Origin: CAWJKP01 sp963843465
GTDB lineage: Bacteria; Planctomycetota; Planctomycetia; Pirellulales; Thermoguttaceae
DNA length: 64,000 nt
Assembly: GCA_963843465.1 (NCBI GenBank)
Contig: CAWJKP010000001.1
Location: forward strand, 1,922,001 to 1,986,000
Direction: 5' to 3'
The translations under genes were made by a program, and so were the position numbers. Shown in pieces: positions 1-8,323 of the stretch. The notes under the pieces are model-generated. The model was not told where the DNA came from, did no database searches, and saw only the letters and a program-made list of their open reading frames with translations. Positions within the stretch are counted from its first letter, which is position 1, and every line of letters begins with the position of its first letter.

Positions 1-1
1 T

Positions 2-313
2 CGTGAAGTCGTTGCTTATGTCACGATTTTCGGCCCATGTGTGGCCGGATTCGTGATTTTCTGCCGCGTCCGAAGCAGCATGAACAGAGAGGGGATTTGG
101 GTAAGCGTTCGTGCGTTCGGTATCGAGGCAACGAACCGGAGTTGGGGTCCTAGCGTCAGAGAGCTTAAGGATCGTATAGCTGCTGAGGCCGATCCAGAGA
201 AGCAGCAGAAGTTCCGGCGGTGGTTGCGCAGTCTACGTCTGGCCCTATTTCTTTGGATCTTTGCTATCGCCAGTGGCGTCACATATTCGATCTGGCCGAT
301 GCCCCATCGCTAG
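2..313 (+). CDS. Partial hypothetical membrane protein
   Basis: The frame is open from the left edge to a TAG at 311-313, so the 5' end may lie outside the window. The visible 103 residues begin with a hydrophobic stretch (VAYVTIFGPCVAGFVIF), continue with a charged loop rich in E, K and R, and end with a second hydrophobic segment (LALFLWIFAIASGVTYSIW). This suggests two membrane spans. An in-frame GTG at 41 is the only internal start that keeps much of the first span. No family is recognised. Its downstream neighbour converges on it from the minus strand with a gap under 50 bases. That the frame is coding is inferred only from its length and hydrophobic pattern. Confidence 0.4.
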   Translation, partial: REVVAYVTIFGPCVAGFVIFCRVRSSMNREGIWVSVRAFGIEATNRSWGPSVRELKDRIAAEADPEKQQKFRRWLRSLRLALFLWIFAIASGVTYSIWPMPHR

Positions 314-359
314 CCGCTTGGCGGACGTGTTGCACACCGCCGATCCACGGGCCTACGTT

Positions 360-2153
360 TCAGCGTGGGCGCCCGGTTCCTGCCAACGCTTGCAGGTGCT
401 CGGCCAGAGTCGTCGAGCTGAGGACGGTGTCGTAGATGGCGATCTCGTCGAGCCGTCCGGACCAGGGATAGGCGTGGGCCGTGTTGGCGTCGAAGGCTTT
501 GCCGATTCCAAGCCGGCTGGTGGCAGGAACGCCGGGGACCGACTGGTCCCTGACCACCTGCGAGAGAGTCCGCTCGCCGCGGCTGAGGTTCGCAAGGTAG
601 GTGTTGACCACCGTCTTGCCCGAGACGACCCGAAAGGTGCTCGCCACGTAATACCAATCCCCGGGAATGAGCGTAAAATCGCCTTCGTCTTCCACCCAGG
701 AGGCCTGACTGTCCATGAGGTGGGTTAGTTGGCCGTCTCCCACCACGGCCAGCAGGAAGCCGCAGTGGCGCTCGTCGGCCCGGGTGGCCAGCGCGGCGGC
801 GATCGGCGAGCGGTCTGCCACGGAAAAACCCGCGAAGTTGACCAGCAGCTCCACCGTCATGGCCGGCGGCGGCTGGAAGGCGGTTTCCGTTTCCAGGGCG
901 ATGCCGCAATCGTTGCCCAGCCGGGGCGAACGGTAGGGGGCGATCGACTGCGTTGTCGCGTCGAAGCCTTCGGCCGCGTAGCCCAGCTCGCCGCCGCCCC
1001 GGCCGCCGTGCATGACGACTTCGGTCAGCGGGAGACTGCCCCGCCGGTCCTGTCGCTGCTGGTCCGGCGTGGCCCCTTCGAACGTGTAATGATGGATCAG
1101 ATGCGGGTCGCCGCCGACGAGCCGCCGCAGATCGGCCACCGAGCCCAGCCCGGGCGCCGGCAGTTGGCGGGCCAGTCGCAGCTTGCCGGGCTCGATTGCC
1201 TCGATCGTTCCTAGACGCCCGCCAGCGGCGCTGCAGACGCGGACCGCCTCTCCCTGCTGGAGCGTCCGCCACCCCGAGGTCTTTGGTGGATGACGGGGAC
1301 GAATCGCATGGGGGCTGGGGTGAACCAAGACCTGACCGGCGAAGACCTCGATCATGCTCGGCCCGCCTTGCTCAACGGCCACGCCAAACTCGGTGCCCAG
1401 ATCGACGATCGTCGCATCCGGCGTACGGATCGTGAAACCGGCCGGCGATGGGCCGACGCGGGCCGTCAGGCTCCCCTGGCGCAGCAAGCCGCCGTCGGCC
1501 GACTGGATCTCGAAGCCCGCGGGTCCCCGCAGAATCACCCGCGCACCGTGGTCGAAGCGAATCTCGGCCAGACCTTCAGCCAACGGCAAGGTTTCGCCGA
1601 CCGCCAGTACGACTCCCTCCCGTCTCGACCGACCGTCGCTGTTCCACTGGGCGGCCACCACTCTCGTCAGCCGGGCCACTGGGCCCGAGGAGGGCCCGCG
1701 GGCCACAGGCGCCGAGGACGTCCCGCTAGCCGCGGCGATCGGCACGGGCCGATGGCGGGTAGTCAGCCACCAGCCCAGGCCGATCAAGAGAGAGGCCGCT
1801 AGTCCGGTGGCAACCAACCCCGCCAGCCAGGGCGAGCGCTGACGCGGAGACGCGGAGACGCGGGGACGCGGAGAGGAGGAGCCGCGGCTCGCTTGTCCAG
1901 CAGCGGCACCCGCCGCTGTCCCCGCGTCGGCATTGCTGGACAGGCCGTCCGGGGAACGGTCGCGAAGCGTGACGGCGTGTTCCCAGTAGAGTTCGCCGTG
2001 GAGTTGGAGATAATGGAGCAGGTACTGCTTGGCCTCGGGCGACGACCGGGCCAACTCCTCGAGCCGGGCCGCTTCCGCCGGCGTGATCTGACCCTCGCAG
2101 AGGACGGCGGCCAAGCCCCCCAATTCTCTCCAAGAACAGCGAGATCGGCTCAT
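360..2153 (-). CDS. FecR-domain, LamG-like surface protein
   Basis: 597 residues. The ATG at 2153 was chosen because it overlaps the stop of the upstream sigma factor (ATGA) and begins the typical N-terminal segment for this family (SWRELGGLAAVLCEGQIT). Order of parts: a short cytoplasmic anti-sigma-like region (1-60), one membrane span near 108-130 (WLAGLVATGLAASLLIGLGW), a FecR domain near 185-285 (DLGTEFGVAV, VFAGQV) and a C-terminal LamG/concanavalin-A-like domain near 365-590 (HHYTFEGATPD, RLDEIAIYD). In Planctomycetes such proteins are paired with ECF sigma factors and are thought to regulate them from the membrane. That role here is inferred from the pairing. Residues near 90-105 (SSPRPRVSASPRQR) are encoded by a short tandem GACGCGGA repeat. 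Confidence 0.85.
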   Translation of the reverse strand: MSRSRCSWRELGGLAAVLCEGQITPAEAARLEELARSSPEAKQYLLHYLQLHGELYWEHAVTLRDRSPDGLSSNADAGTAAGAAAGQASRGSSSPRPRVSASPRQRSPWLAGLVATGLAASLLIGLGWWLTTRHRPVPIAAASGTSSAPVARGPSSGPVARLTRVVAAQWNSDGRSRREGVVLAVGETLPLAEGLAEIRFDHGARVILRGPAGFEIQSADGGLLRQGSLTARVGPSPAGFTIRTPDATIVDLGTEFGVAVEQGGPSMIEVFAGQVLVHPSPHAIRPRHPPKTSGWRTLQQGEAVRVCSAAGGRLGTIEAIEPGKLRLARQLPAPGLGSVADLRRLVGGDPHLIHHYTFEGATPDQQRQDRRGSLPLTEVVMHGGRGGGELGYAAEGFDATTQSIAPYRSPRLGNDCGIALETETAFQPPPAMTVELLVNFAGFSVADRSPIAAALATRADERHCGFLLAVVGDGQLTHLMDSQASWVEDEGDFTLIPGDWYYVASTFRVVSGKTVVNTYLANLSRGERTLSQVVRDQSVPGVPATSRLGIGKAFDANTAHAYPWSGRLDEIAIYDTVLSSTTLAEHLQALAGTGRPR

Positions 2154-2695
2154 GTCCGCTCCTCCCGGGTCAGGGTCCGCTCGACACAGACCAGCAGGGC
2201 CGCACGGATGCGGTGCAAGGCTTTGCGGGTCCCCTGCACACTGCGTCCGAGGGCCGCGGCCACACTCTGAGTCGTCGCGTCTTGCTGGTAACGGCACATG
2301 ACCAATTGCCGATCGTTCTCGCGGAGTTTGCCCAAGCAATGGGCCAAGGCGTCGCGCCGGCCGTCGAGTCCCTCCAGGGTGTTCTCGGTCTCGGTGGCCA
2401 AGGACTCGATGAACTCCGTGCTGAAAAGCTGCTGCGACCGGCCCTTCTTCTCGCGGAACTTCAGCACCTCAAAATAGGCGATTCGGCAGGCCCAGCGGTC
2501 GAAGGCCGTACCCGCCTGGTAACGATCGAACTTCCGCCAGAGCACGAGGTTCGTGTCCTGGAGGATCTCCTCGGCATCGGCCGCGTGGTGGACCAGGCCG
2601 AGGACGTAGAGAAACACCTTCCTCTGGCAGGTGGCCAGAAGTTGGGCAAACCGTTCCATCCTGGCATCGTCGGCCGAACCGTGGGAGTCGTTCAC
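2150..2695 (-). CDS. ECF-subfamily RNA polymerase sigma factor
   Basis: 181 residues with a GTG start at 2695 (an ATG at codon 13 is an alternative). Region 2 is visible as DAEEILQDTNLVLWRKFDRY followed by FDRWACRIAYFEVLKFREKK. Region 4 is the helix-turn-helix AAALGRSVQGTRKALHRIR near the C-terminus. This is the short sigma-70 type expanded in Planctomycetes and Verrucomicrobia. It should direct RNA polymerase to a small regulon. Its stop overlaps the start of the FecR/LamG gene by 4 bases, so the two are almost certainly co-transcribed, and the FecR protein probably transmits a surface signal to it. The target promoters cannot be read from this window. Confidence 0.9.
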   Translation of the reverse strand: MNDSHGSADDARMERFAQLLATCQRKVFLYVLGLVHHAADAEEILQDTNLVLWRKFDRYQAGTAFDRWACRIAYFEVLKFREKKGRSQQLFSTEFIESLATETENTLEGLDGRRDALAHCLGKLRENDRQLVMCRYQQDATTQSVAAALGRSVQGTRKALHRIRAALLVCVERTLTREERT

Positions 2696-2829
2696 CGGTC
2701 TGTTTCTCGAAGCAAAAACGGTCTCTTATAGATAACCCGACAGAAGCCCGCAAACAGTAAGGGTAATGCCGCAAGTAAGGCCCGGTCAAGGAGTAGCTTC
2801 CTTCGTCTACCTGCCGGCGTCGAGCAAGC

Positions 2830-3940
2830 TCAGGCCCAAGATTGCTCTTCATGCCGCTGGGCCGCTTGCCGGGTCAGCCGCTGGACCGCGGCCTCAAAGG
2901 AGCAAAGGTACTTTTCCGCGGAAAAGTGCTCGCAAACACGACGGCGGCCGGCCTCGCCGAACGCGCGGCGGCGGGCGGAATCTCCCAGCAGGTCGATCAA
3001 GGCGCGAGCCAGGGCGCCGCTATCGCGTGGGGGAACCAAAAGTCCCGTTTCACCCGACACCACGCATTCGGGAATCCCGCCCACCTCCGTGGCCACGACC
3101 GCAACCCCGGCCGCCATCGCTTCCAGGGCAACCTGACAAAGGGTCTCCTTCAGCGAGGCCACCACGCAGACGTCCAGTGCCGACATGAGCTGCGGCACGT
3201 CGTTGCGGGGACCCGTCCATACAATGTGTTGCGCCACTCCCAGCCGCTCGGCCTCCTGGCGCAACATCTCGACGTGCGTCCTGGGGATCTTGCTGCCCAC
3301 GACCGCCAGCCGCACGTCGCCGATGGCGGCAATGACCGCCGGCAGCGCGCGGATCAGGTACAAGTGACCCTTGGGCGGGAAGAGCGAGCCCACGATCCCC
3401 AGCAGCAACGTCTCGTCCGGCACGCCCAGCGCAGCGCGGATCTGCCGCCGCACGCCGGTCGCCGGCTGCGCCGCCGGGTTGTCAAGGACGAAATTGCGAA
3501 CGGTCATAATGCGATCCAAGCGCACGAGGTTCACGCGGCGATGGTAGCGGCAGGTCGCTTCGGATACGGCAATCACCAGATCGTTGAACATCCAGTGCGG
3601 TTGGAAATGCCGGGCGTGGGCGGTGGCAATGCTCGGCACGCCAGCGAACCAACGCAACAAAACGCCGAAGAAACTGGCCCGGCTCATGTGCGTGTGTACG
3701 ACTTCAATGCGGCGGCGGCGGATTTCCGCGGCCACGCGGCGCAGCTCGCCGGGGGAAAACGCCGCAAGTCGGAAAACATCACCTGCACCGGATCGGCGGC
3801 CAATTGCTCGGCGACCCAGGCCCCGGACGGGCAGAGGAGCGTCACCTCGTGCCCGCGCCGGGCCAACTCGCGGCTCAACAGGCGCAATGCCTCGCCGCGC
3901 CGTTGATCTGGGTGCAGGAAACGATCTCCATGATTCGCAT
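2830..3940 (-). CDS. GT4-type glycosyltransferase, two frame breaks
   Basis: The coding signal runs through three frames. It starts with ATG at 3940 (MRIMEIVSCTQINGAARH), moves near 3886 to a second frame (LRLLSRELARRGHEVTLLCP) and near 3751-3755, at a run of five G, to a third frame (GELRRVAAEIRRRRIEVVHT) that continues to 2830. Repaired, it gives about 369 residues with an N-terminal acceptor-binding Rossmann half and a C-terminal GT-B half (GIVGSLFPPKGHLYLIRAL, then the E-x7-E signature ETLCQVALE and GGIPECV). It would transfer an activated sugar to a cell-envelope acceptor. Both breaks fit single-base deletions. It starts 5 bases after the LmbE-like gene, so the two form one unit. Confidence is high for the family and moderate for the gene being intact. 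Confidence 0.8.
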
Positions 3941-3944
3941 CGGC

Positions 3945-4667
3945 TTACCTGGTCACCTTGGCGCGGAGCTTGCCGATCCAGAAGCCGAGGAAATCCCCTG
4001 CCAATTGCCCGGCTATGGCCACGCTCCCCAGAGGCCCCGCCGGGTACTCCTGCTTCCCGCAAGCGATGTACGTTTCCGGCTCATAGGTAATGACTTTGCC
4101 GAAATGACGCTTGCAGAAGGCAGTGGCGTCGAGGTATGGATGGCACTCCAGGAGTTCCTTCTTCCTGGACGGGTTGCAGGTTACGACGAACCGTTGGCCC
4201 GCATCTTCATGGCTGCCGATGCCGATGAAGAAGAGTTTGTCGGGAGGAAACACCTGGCGGCAAACGCGGTGCACCACCTTGTGATAGCAGTGGCCGTATT
4301 CGCCGGCGGCATTGTGCGTGATGATGATCTCCGGCCGAAGGGCGCAAGCCTGCGCCCGGAGGAACTCCCGCATCGCGGCTATCTGTTCCGGTCGTTGGCG
4401 CCAGAGCAACTCGGCGCTGGACCAGACGTGGCGAGCCTCGGGGAAGGTCGTCACGATGGCCCGGGCCTCGACCTTTTCACAGACTTTGCGAAAGCACTGG
4501 TTCCGCGCCTCGGTAGTCCGCTCGTGTTTCGGTTGCGACATGCAAATCACGGTGACTTCGCTCGTCCCGCGGATCTGGCTGAGCAGGGCGCCGCAAAACA
4601 AGGCTTCGTCATCCTGATGAGCAACGACGACAAGGACCCTCTTGTTGGCGGCAAAGCAAGGGGACAT
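3945..4667 (-). CDS. LmbE/PIG-L family deacetylase
   Basis: 240 residues starting at the ATG at 4667. The frame stays open upstream, but that part reads through a palindromic repeat and is not believed. The zinc and catalytic signature AHQDDE is at residues 16-21 (the family usually has AHPDDE), and the second metal motif is GEYGHCYHKVVH. The family removes N-acetyl groups from GlcNAc-type sugars or related substrates. The glycosyltransferase gene follows after 4 bases, which suggests a joint role in making a glycan or glycolipid. The substrate cannot be read from the sequence. Confidence 0.88.
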   Translation of the reverse strand: MSPCFAANKRVLVVVAHQDDEALFCGALLSQIRGTSEVTVICMSQPKHERTTEARNQCFRKVCEKVEARAIVTTFPEARHVWSSAELLWRQRPEQIAAMREFLRAQACALRPEIIITHNAAGEYGHCYHKVVHRVCRQVFPPDKLFFIGIGSHEDAGQRFVVTCNPSRKKELLECHPYLDATAFCKRHFGKVITYEPETYIACGKQEYPAGPLGSVAIAGQLAGDFLGFWIGKLRAKVTR

Positions 4668-4771
4668 GGATAAGCAGGAACCTCCGCAGGGATTAGCTCG
4701 CATGGGGGGTTGTACCAAAGATGCCAAGCGGTTGCAAGCCCGCTTCGTCGCGGCGGGTTTGGCTCGGAGCT

Positions 4772-4809
4772 TCCCCCTCTCCCTCCGGGAGAGGGTTGGG
4801 GTGAGGGGA
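4772..4809. repeat. REP-like palindrome, CCCTCTCCC family, copy 1
   Basis: Palindromic element with core CCCTCTCCCTCCGGGAGAGG followed by GGTTGGGGTGAGGGGA. Related copies lie at 12882-12917, 24731-24770 and 44126-44164. It sits just upstream of the LmbE gene and, if read, encodes the familiar spurious peptide LTPTLSRRERG. Confidence 0.85.
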
Positions 4810-4903
4810 CGCCAGAGAAGGTATGGCGCATGGACTTGTGAGAATGCCACCAGCGATTTCGGCTCGATTGCCGGGCTCCCTCAGACGCAGTACAATGCGA
4901 CAT

Positions 4904-5596
4904 ATGGACGACCAACTGATCGACATAGCCAGGTTCGCGTCAGCGAATGAGGCAGCGATAGCTCGAAATGCGTTGGAAGCCGCAGGGATTCCTTCCTTCC
5001 TCGACGGGGCCGCCACAGCGACGTGGCTTTGGCATTTCGGAACTGCTTTAGGTGGGGTCAGGTTGTTTGTCCGTCCCGATGACGTTGAGCAAGCAGGCGC
5101 GATCCTATTGCACGATGACGCCGAGGACGCTTCCGAATCGCGCCCCGACGACGCCTACTTACCGAGTGATGATTCGGGGGAACCAGAGGTCGAAGATGAA
5201 GCCGCAAGTCGATTGTTGCCGGTCACGCGAGCCTGGCGCGCCGCTATCATCGGTATCCTGTTCTTTCCCCCGCTCCTGACTCTCTACTCGATGTGGGTGC
5301 TGATTCGTCACCGCTTGCTTTTTGGCGGAAGAACGCGGCCCGGGGACTGGCGGGCAGTCGCCGCCTTCGCCGTGAACGTGATGGTTCTCGCCCTGGTTGC
5401 GCTATTCGTGTGTCTTGCCGTAATGCAGTCAACTCCGCATCCGCCGCGCGCCACGCTTGACGGCAGCCCCATCGAGGCGGAGCACATCACGGTCACGATA
5501 CCCCTAATCCCGGTTGATTCTGCTTCCGCGGCTCGCGAAGTTCGGCCCAGTGGGGTTAACGACGACACGCATTATGCTCCACGCGGGACGAAATGA
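4904..5596 (+). CDS. DUF2007-domain membrane protein
   Basis: 230 residues starting at the ATG at 4904; the in-frame upstream extension is poorly conserved-looking. Residues 5-70 resemble the DUF2007 'putative signal transducing' ferredoxin-like fold (IARFASANEAAIARNALEAAGIPSF ends in a typical way with GGVRLFVRPDDVEQAGAIL). An acidic linker follows (about 72-101, rich in D and E), then two membrane spans near 113-134 and 151-174, and a short C-terminal tail. The family's role is not established. It is encoded alone, divergent from the LmbE/glycosyltransferase pair. Confidence 0.75.
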   Translation: MDDQLIDIARFASANEAAIARNALEAAGIPSFLDGAATATWLWHFGTALGGVRLFVRPDDVEQAGAILLHDDAEDASESRPDDAYLPSDDSGEPEVEDEAASRLLPVTRAWRAAIIGILFFPPLLTLYSMWVLIRHRLLFGGRTRPGDWRAVAAFAVNVMVLALVALFVCLAVMQSTPHPPRATLDGSPIEAEHITVTIPLIPVDSASAAREVRPSGVNDDTHYAPRGTK

Positions 5597-5685
5597 CACA
5601 GGATCGTAGTACCAGGCTTTCGCCGGAAATCCGCGGCAACACCGCCTAAAGGCGGGACTATGAACTCGTTTTTGCGCGGGCCATT

Positions 5686-6557
5686 ATGGACAAGCCGGCC
5701 TCCGAAGGTACTCTTCCCGAGAAGCCCCGCCGATGGCGCCAGCGGGGCTGGTTTAAGAGCGTGCGGCGGGTGGCTTGCGTGGTCCTGGTCGCTTACCTCA
5801 TTATCCTCCTGGCCATGATGTGGTTGGAAGAATCGCTGATTTTCGTCCCCTTTTCCTCTCCTGATGACAATTGGCATCCGTCGGACTTGCAGGTCGAAGA
5901 CGCCTGGTTCGACACGGCTGACGGCGTGCGGATCCACGGCTGGTACGTGGCCCACGAGCGTCCTCGCACGGTGGTGCTCTTCGCCCATGGCAATGCGGGA
6001 AATGTGACGCATCGCGCCGACACTCTCCGCGCGCTGGTGCAGCGGGTGGGCGTTTCCGTGCTGGCCTTCGATTACCGCGGCTACGGCCGCAGCGCCGGAA
6101 AGCCGACCGGACAGGGCATCCTCGCCGACGCGCGGGCAGCTCGCACCTGGCTCGCCCGCGCGAAAAGATTCCCGAGCAACAGATCGTCTTGATGGGCGAA
6201 TCGATCGGCGGCGCAGTGGCGGTCGACCTGGCCGCCGACGGCGCACGTGGACTGATCGTGGAGAACAGTTTCGCCTCGCTGCCCGAGGTCGCGGCCTATC
6301 ACTTCCCCTGGGTGCCGGTCCGTCTGCTGATGCGCACGCGGCTGAACTCCGCCGCGCAGATCCGCCAGTATCACGGTCCGCTGCTGCAAAGCCACGGCGA
6401 TCGCGACACGATCGTTCCACTAGCTTCGGCGCAGCGGTTGTTCGCGGCGGCCAACGAGCCCAAGAAGTTCATCCTCATCCCCGGCGGCGACCATAACGAC
6501 GCGCATTCGCCCGAGTATTACGAGCAGGTCCGACAGTTCGTGGAGTCGCTGAGGTGA
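5686..6557 (+). CDS. Membrane-anchored alpha/beta hydrolase, one frame break
   Basis: About 290 residues once a one-base deletion near 6157-6161 is repaired (the protein moves from TWLARAKR to REKIPEQQIVLMGESIGG). An N-terminal span near 27-46 (VACVVLVAYLIILLAMMW) anchors it. The nucleophile motif is GESIGG, the acid is probably D in GDRDTIVP, and the histidine is in GDHNDAH. The oxyanion-side motif FAHGNAGN is typical of BEM46/YfhR-type hydrolases. It is probably a serine esterase acting outside the cytoplasm; the substrate is unknown. Its TGA overlaps the GTG of the following DUF488 gene, linking it to that cassette. Confidence 0.85.
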
Positions 6558-7165
6558 TCCGGGACACGCCGACGATCTACACGATTGGCCACTCGACCCA
6601 TTCCCTGGAGGAGTTTCTGGCGCTGGTGAATCGTCACGGCGTGGCGATGATTGCGGATGTGCGTTCGCAACCCTATGGCCGGCTGGAACATTTCCACCGG
6701 GAGAATCTGTCGGCCGCTTTGAAGGAGGCGGGGATCGCATACCTCTTCCTCGGCCAACAACTCGGCGCCCGGCGCCAGGAACCCGAGTGCTACGAGAACG
6801 GGGTCGCACGGTATGAACGAATCGTCAAACTGCCCGCCTTCCAGAAGGGACTCCTCCGTTTGCGCCGGGGGGCGGAGAAGTGCCGGCTGGCGATCCTGTG
6901 TGCGGAGAAGGAGCCGCTGGCCTGCCACCGGGCCATCCTGATCGCTCGCTGTCTGAAGGATTCCGGCATTCACGTCATGCACATCCTGGCCGACGGAGCT
7001 CTCGAGGACCATGCCCTGGCCGAGAAACGATTGGTTCGAGAACTGGACATCAGGCGCACGCTGTTCGAGCCGGACCTCACCGAGCGCGATCTGGTCGATC
7101 GCGCCTATGCCGAGCGGGGCGGCCAGCTCGCCTATCACGAGGAAAGCGGCGGTCCGCCACCATGA
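6554..7165 (+). CDS. DUF488 protein, first of a tandem pair
   Basis: 203 residues from a GTG at 6554 that overlaps the stop of the hydrolase gene. DUF488 hallmarks: N-terminal TIGHSTHSLEEFLAL, then ADVRSQPYGRLEHF, and near the C-terminus the cysteine-histidine motif LAILCAEKEPLACHRAIL. The family has a Rossmann-like fold with conserved Asp-Arg and Cys-His residues. Its activity is unproven, although a nucleic-acid-related role has been proposed from gene neighbourhoods. Translation is probably coupled to the next gene (ATGA overlap at 7162-7165). Confidence 0.88.
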   Translation: MIRDTPTIYTIGHSTHSLEEFLALVNRHGVAMIADVRSQPYGRLEHFHRENLSAALKEAGIAYLFLGQQLGARRQEPECYENGVARYERIVKLPAFQKGLLRLRRGAEKCRLAILCAEKEPLACHRAILIARCLKDSGIHVMHILADGALEDHALAEKRLVRELDIRRTLFEPDLTERDLVDRAYAERGGQLAYHEESGGPPP

Positions 7166-7605
7166 ATCCCATCACGCTTCTTACCATCGGCTTCGCCGGG
7201 AAATCGGCGGAGGAGTTCTTCGAGACGCTCCGCAACGCGGAGGTGGGGCGCCTGGTGGACGTTCGCCTGAACAACGCCTCTCAACTGGCCGGTTTCACCA
7301 AGAAACGGGACCTGCCCTACTTCTTGCGATCGATCGTGGGCATTGCCTACGCGCACGAACCGCTGCTGGCCCCCACCAAGGACATCCTGGATGCGTACAA
7401 GAAGAAGCGGATCGACTGGACCGAATACGAAAGCCGCTTCAAGCAGCTCTTGCAGTCGCGCCGCCCGCACGACCAGCTCACGCCAAGCGCGTGGGATCGC
7501 GCGTGCCTTTTGTGCAGCGAGCCGACACCCGAGCACTGTCATCGCCGGCTCGTCGCGGAGTATCTTCGGGAGCAATGGAAGGACGTAACTATCAGGCATC
7601 TCTAA
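7162..7605 (+). CDS. DUF488 protein, second of a tandem pair
   Basis: 147 residues from the ATG at 7162, overlapping the stop of the first DUF488 gene. It starts with LLTIGFAGKSAEEFFETL, continues with VDVRLNNASQLAGFTKK and ends with the Cys-His motif ACLLCSEPTPEHCHRRLVAE. It is shorter than its neighbour and belongs to a different subgroup, so the pair is not a simple recent duplication. The order DUF488-DUF488-dual-OB suggests a conserved functional unit. Confidence 0.88.
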   Translation: MNPITLLTIGFAGKSAEEFFETLRNAEVGRLVDVRLNNASQLAGFTKKRDLPYFLRSIVGIAYAHEPLLAPTKDILDAYKKKRIDWTEYESRFKQLLQSRRPHDQLTPSAWDRACLLCSEPTPEHCHRRLVAEYLREQWKDVTIRHL

Positions 7606-7633
7606 AGGGACCTGCTAGATCGCCGAGGGACCT

Positions 7634-8317
7634 ATGGCCCGGTTGATTTGTCTTGCCAATTCCTGGCGTCCCGGGGGACGGTGTATTGCGGGCATCGATT
7701 GCGCCACCGGTCAATGGGTCCGCCCCGTGCCGTTTCGGGGAGGCGCGATTCCCGAAGACCGCACGTGGCTGGACAACCGCTGCATCGCCCCCTTGGACAT
7801 CATCGAGGTGCCGCTTGAGGCCCCGACTCTCGACACCCGTTTTCAGCGTGAGAACTGCAAGGTGCGGAACTGGCATTGGCGGCTGGCGGGGCGCGCCGCG
7901 GCGGCGGACGTACTGGCGTATTGCACGAGGGCCGGCACGATCCTGCACAGCGCGGCCAAGGTCGTGGAGCCGGGCCAGTTGGAGCGGCTGCCGCCGCAGA
8001 AATGGGCGTCCCTGGAACTGGTCCGTGCCAAGGGGGTCGTCTTCGAGCGCGATCCGAACAAGGATCATCGCTGGCAGGCCCGGTTCTCGATGGGTCCGCG
8101 TGGGCCCGCTTACTGCATCACGCTGACCGATCCCGAGGCCACCATGCGACTCAACGCCGGCGGGCAGCTCAAGCCCGAATGCCTGCTGACCGTCAGTCTC
8201 ACGGAGCCCATCGGAATGCACGGCAAGCCGGAATTGTGCTACAAGCTGGTGGCGGCGGTGATCGGGCTGGACGATCGTGTCGACGAGGCGGCCGATCATG
8301 GACGAAAGGTCTCGTGA
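7634..8317 (+). CDS. Dual OB-fold-type protein linked to DUF488 genes
   Basis: 227 residues, ATG at 7634, 28 bases after the second DUF488 stop. The N-terminal half (ARLICLANSWRPGGRCIAGI, then TGQWVRPVP) and the C-terminal half (ITLTDPEATMRLNAGGQL, LTVSLTEPIG) match what I remember of the dual-OB domain family often encoded beside DUF488. OB folds usually bind nucleic acid, so the protein may be the recognition partner of the DUF488 pair. This is inference; no catalytic motif is visible. The gene ends 6 bases before the end of the convergent flavoprotein gene. Confidence 0.7.
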   Translation: MARLICLANSWRPGGRCIAGIDCATGQWVRPVPFRGGAIPEDRTWLDNRCIAPLDIIEVPLEAPTLDTRFQRENCKVRNWHWRLAGRAAAADVLAYCTRAGTILHSAAKVVEPGQLERLPPQKWASLELVRAKGVVFERDPNKDHRWQARFSMGPRGPAYCITLTDPEATMRLNAGGQLKPECLLTVSLTEPIGMHGKPELCYKLVAAVIGLDDRVDEAADHGRKVS

Positions 8318-8323
8318 CTCATA

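Noticed and set aside
4668..4850. Longer N-terminus of the LmbE-like deacetylase
   Set aside because: The extension reads a REP-like palindrome (PLTPTLSRRERGK), a well-known source of false N-termini.
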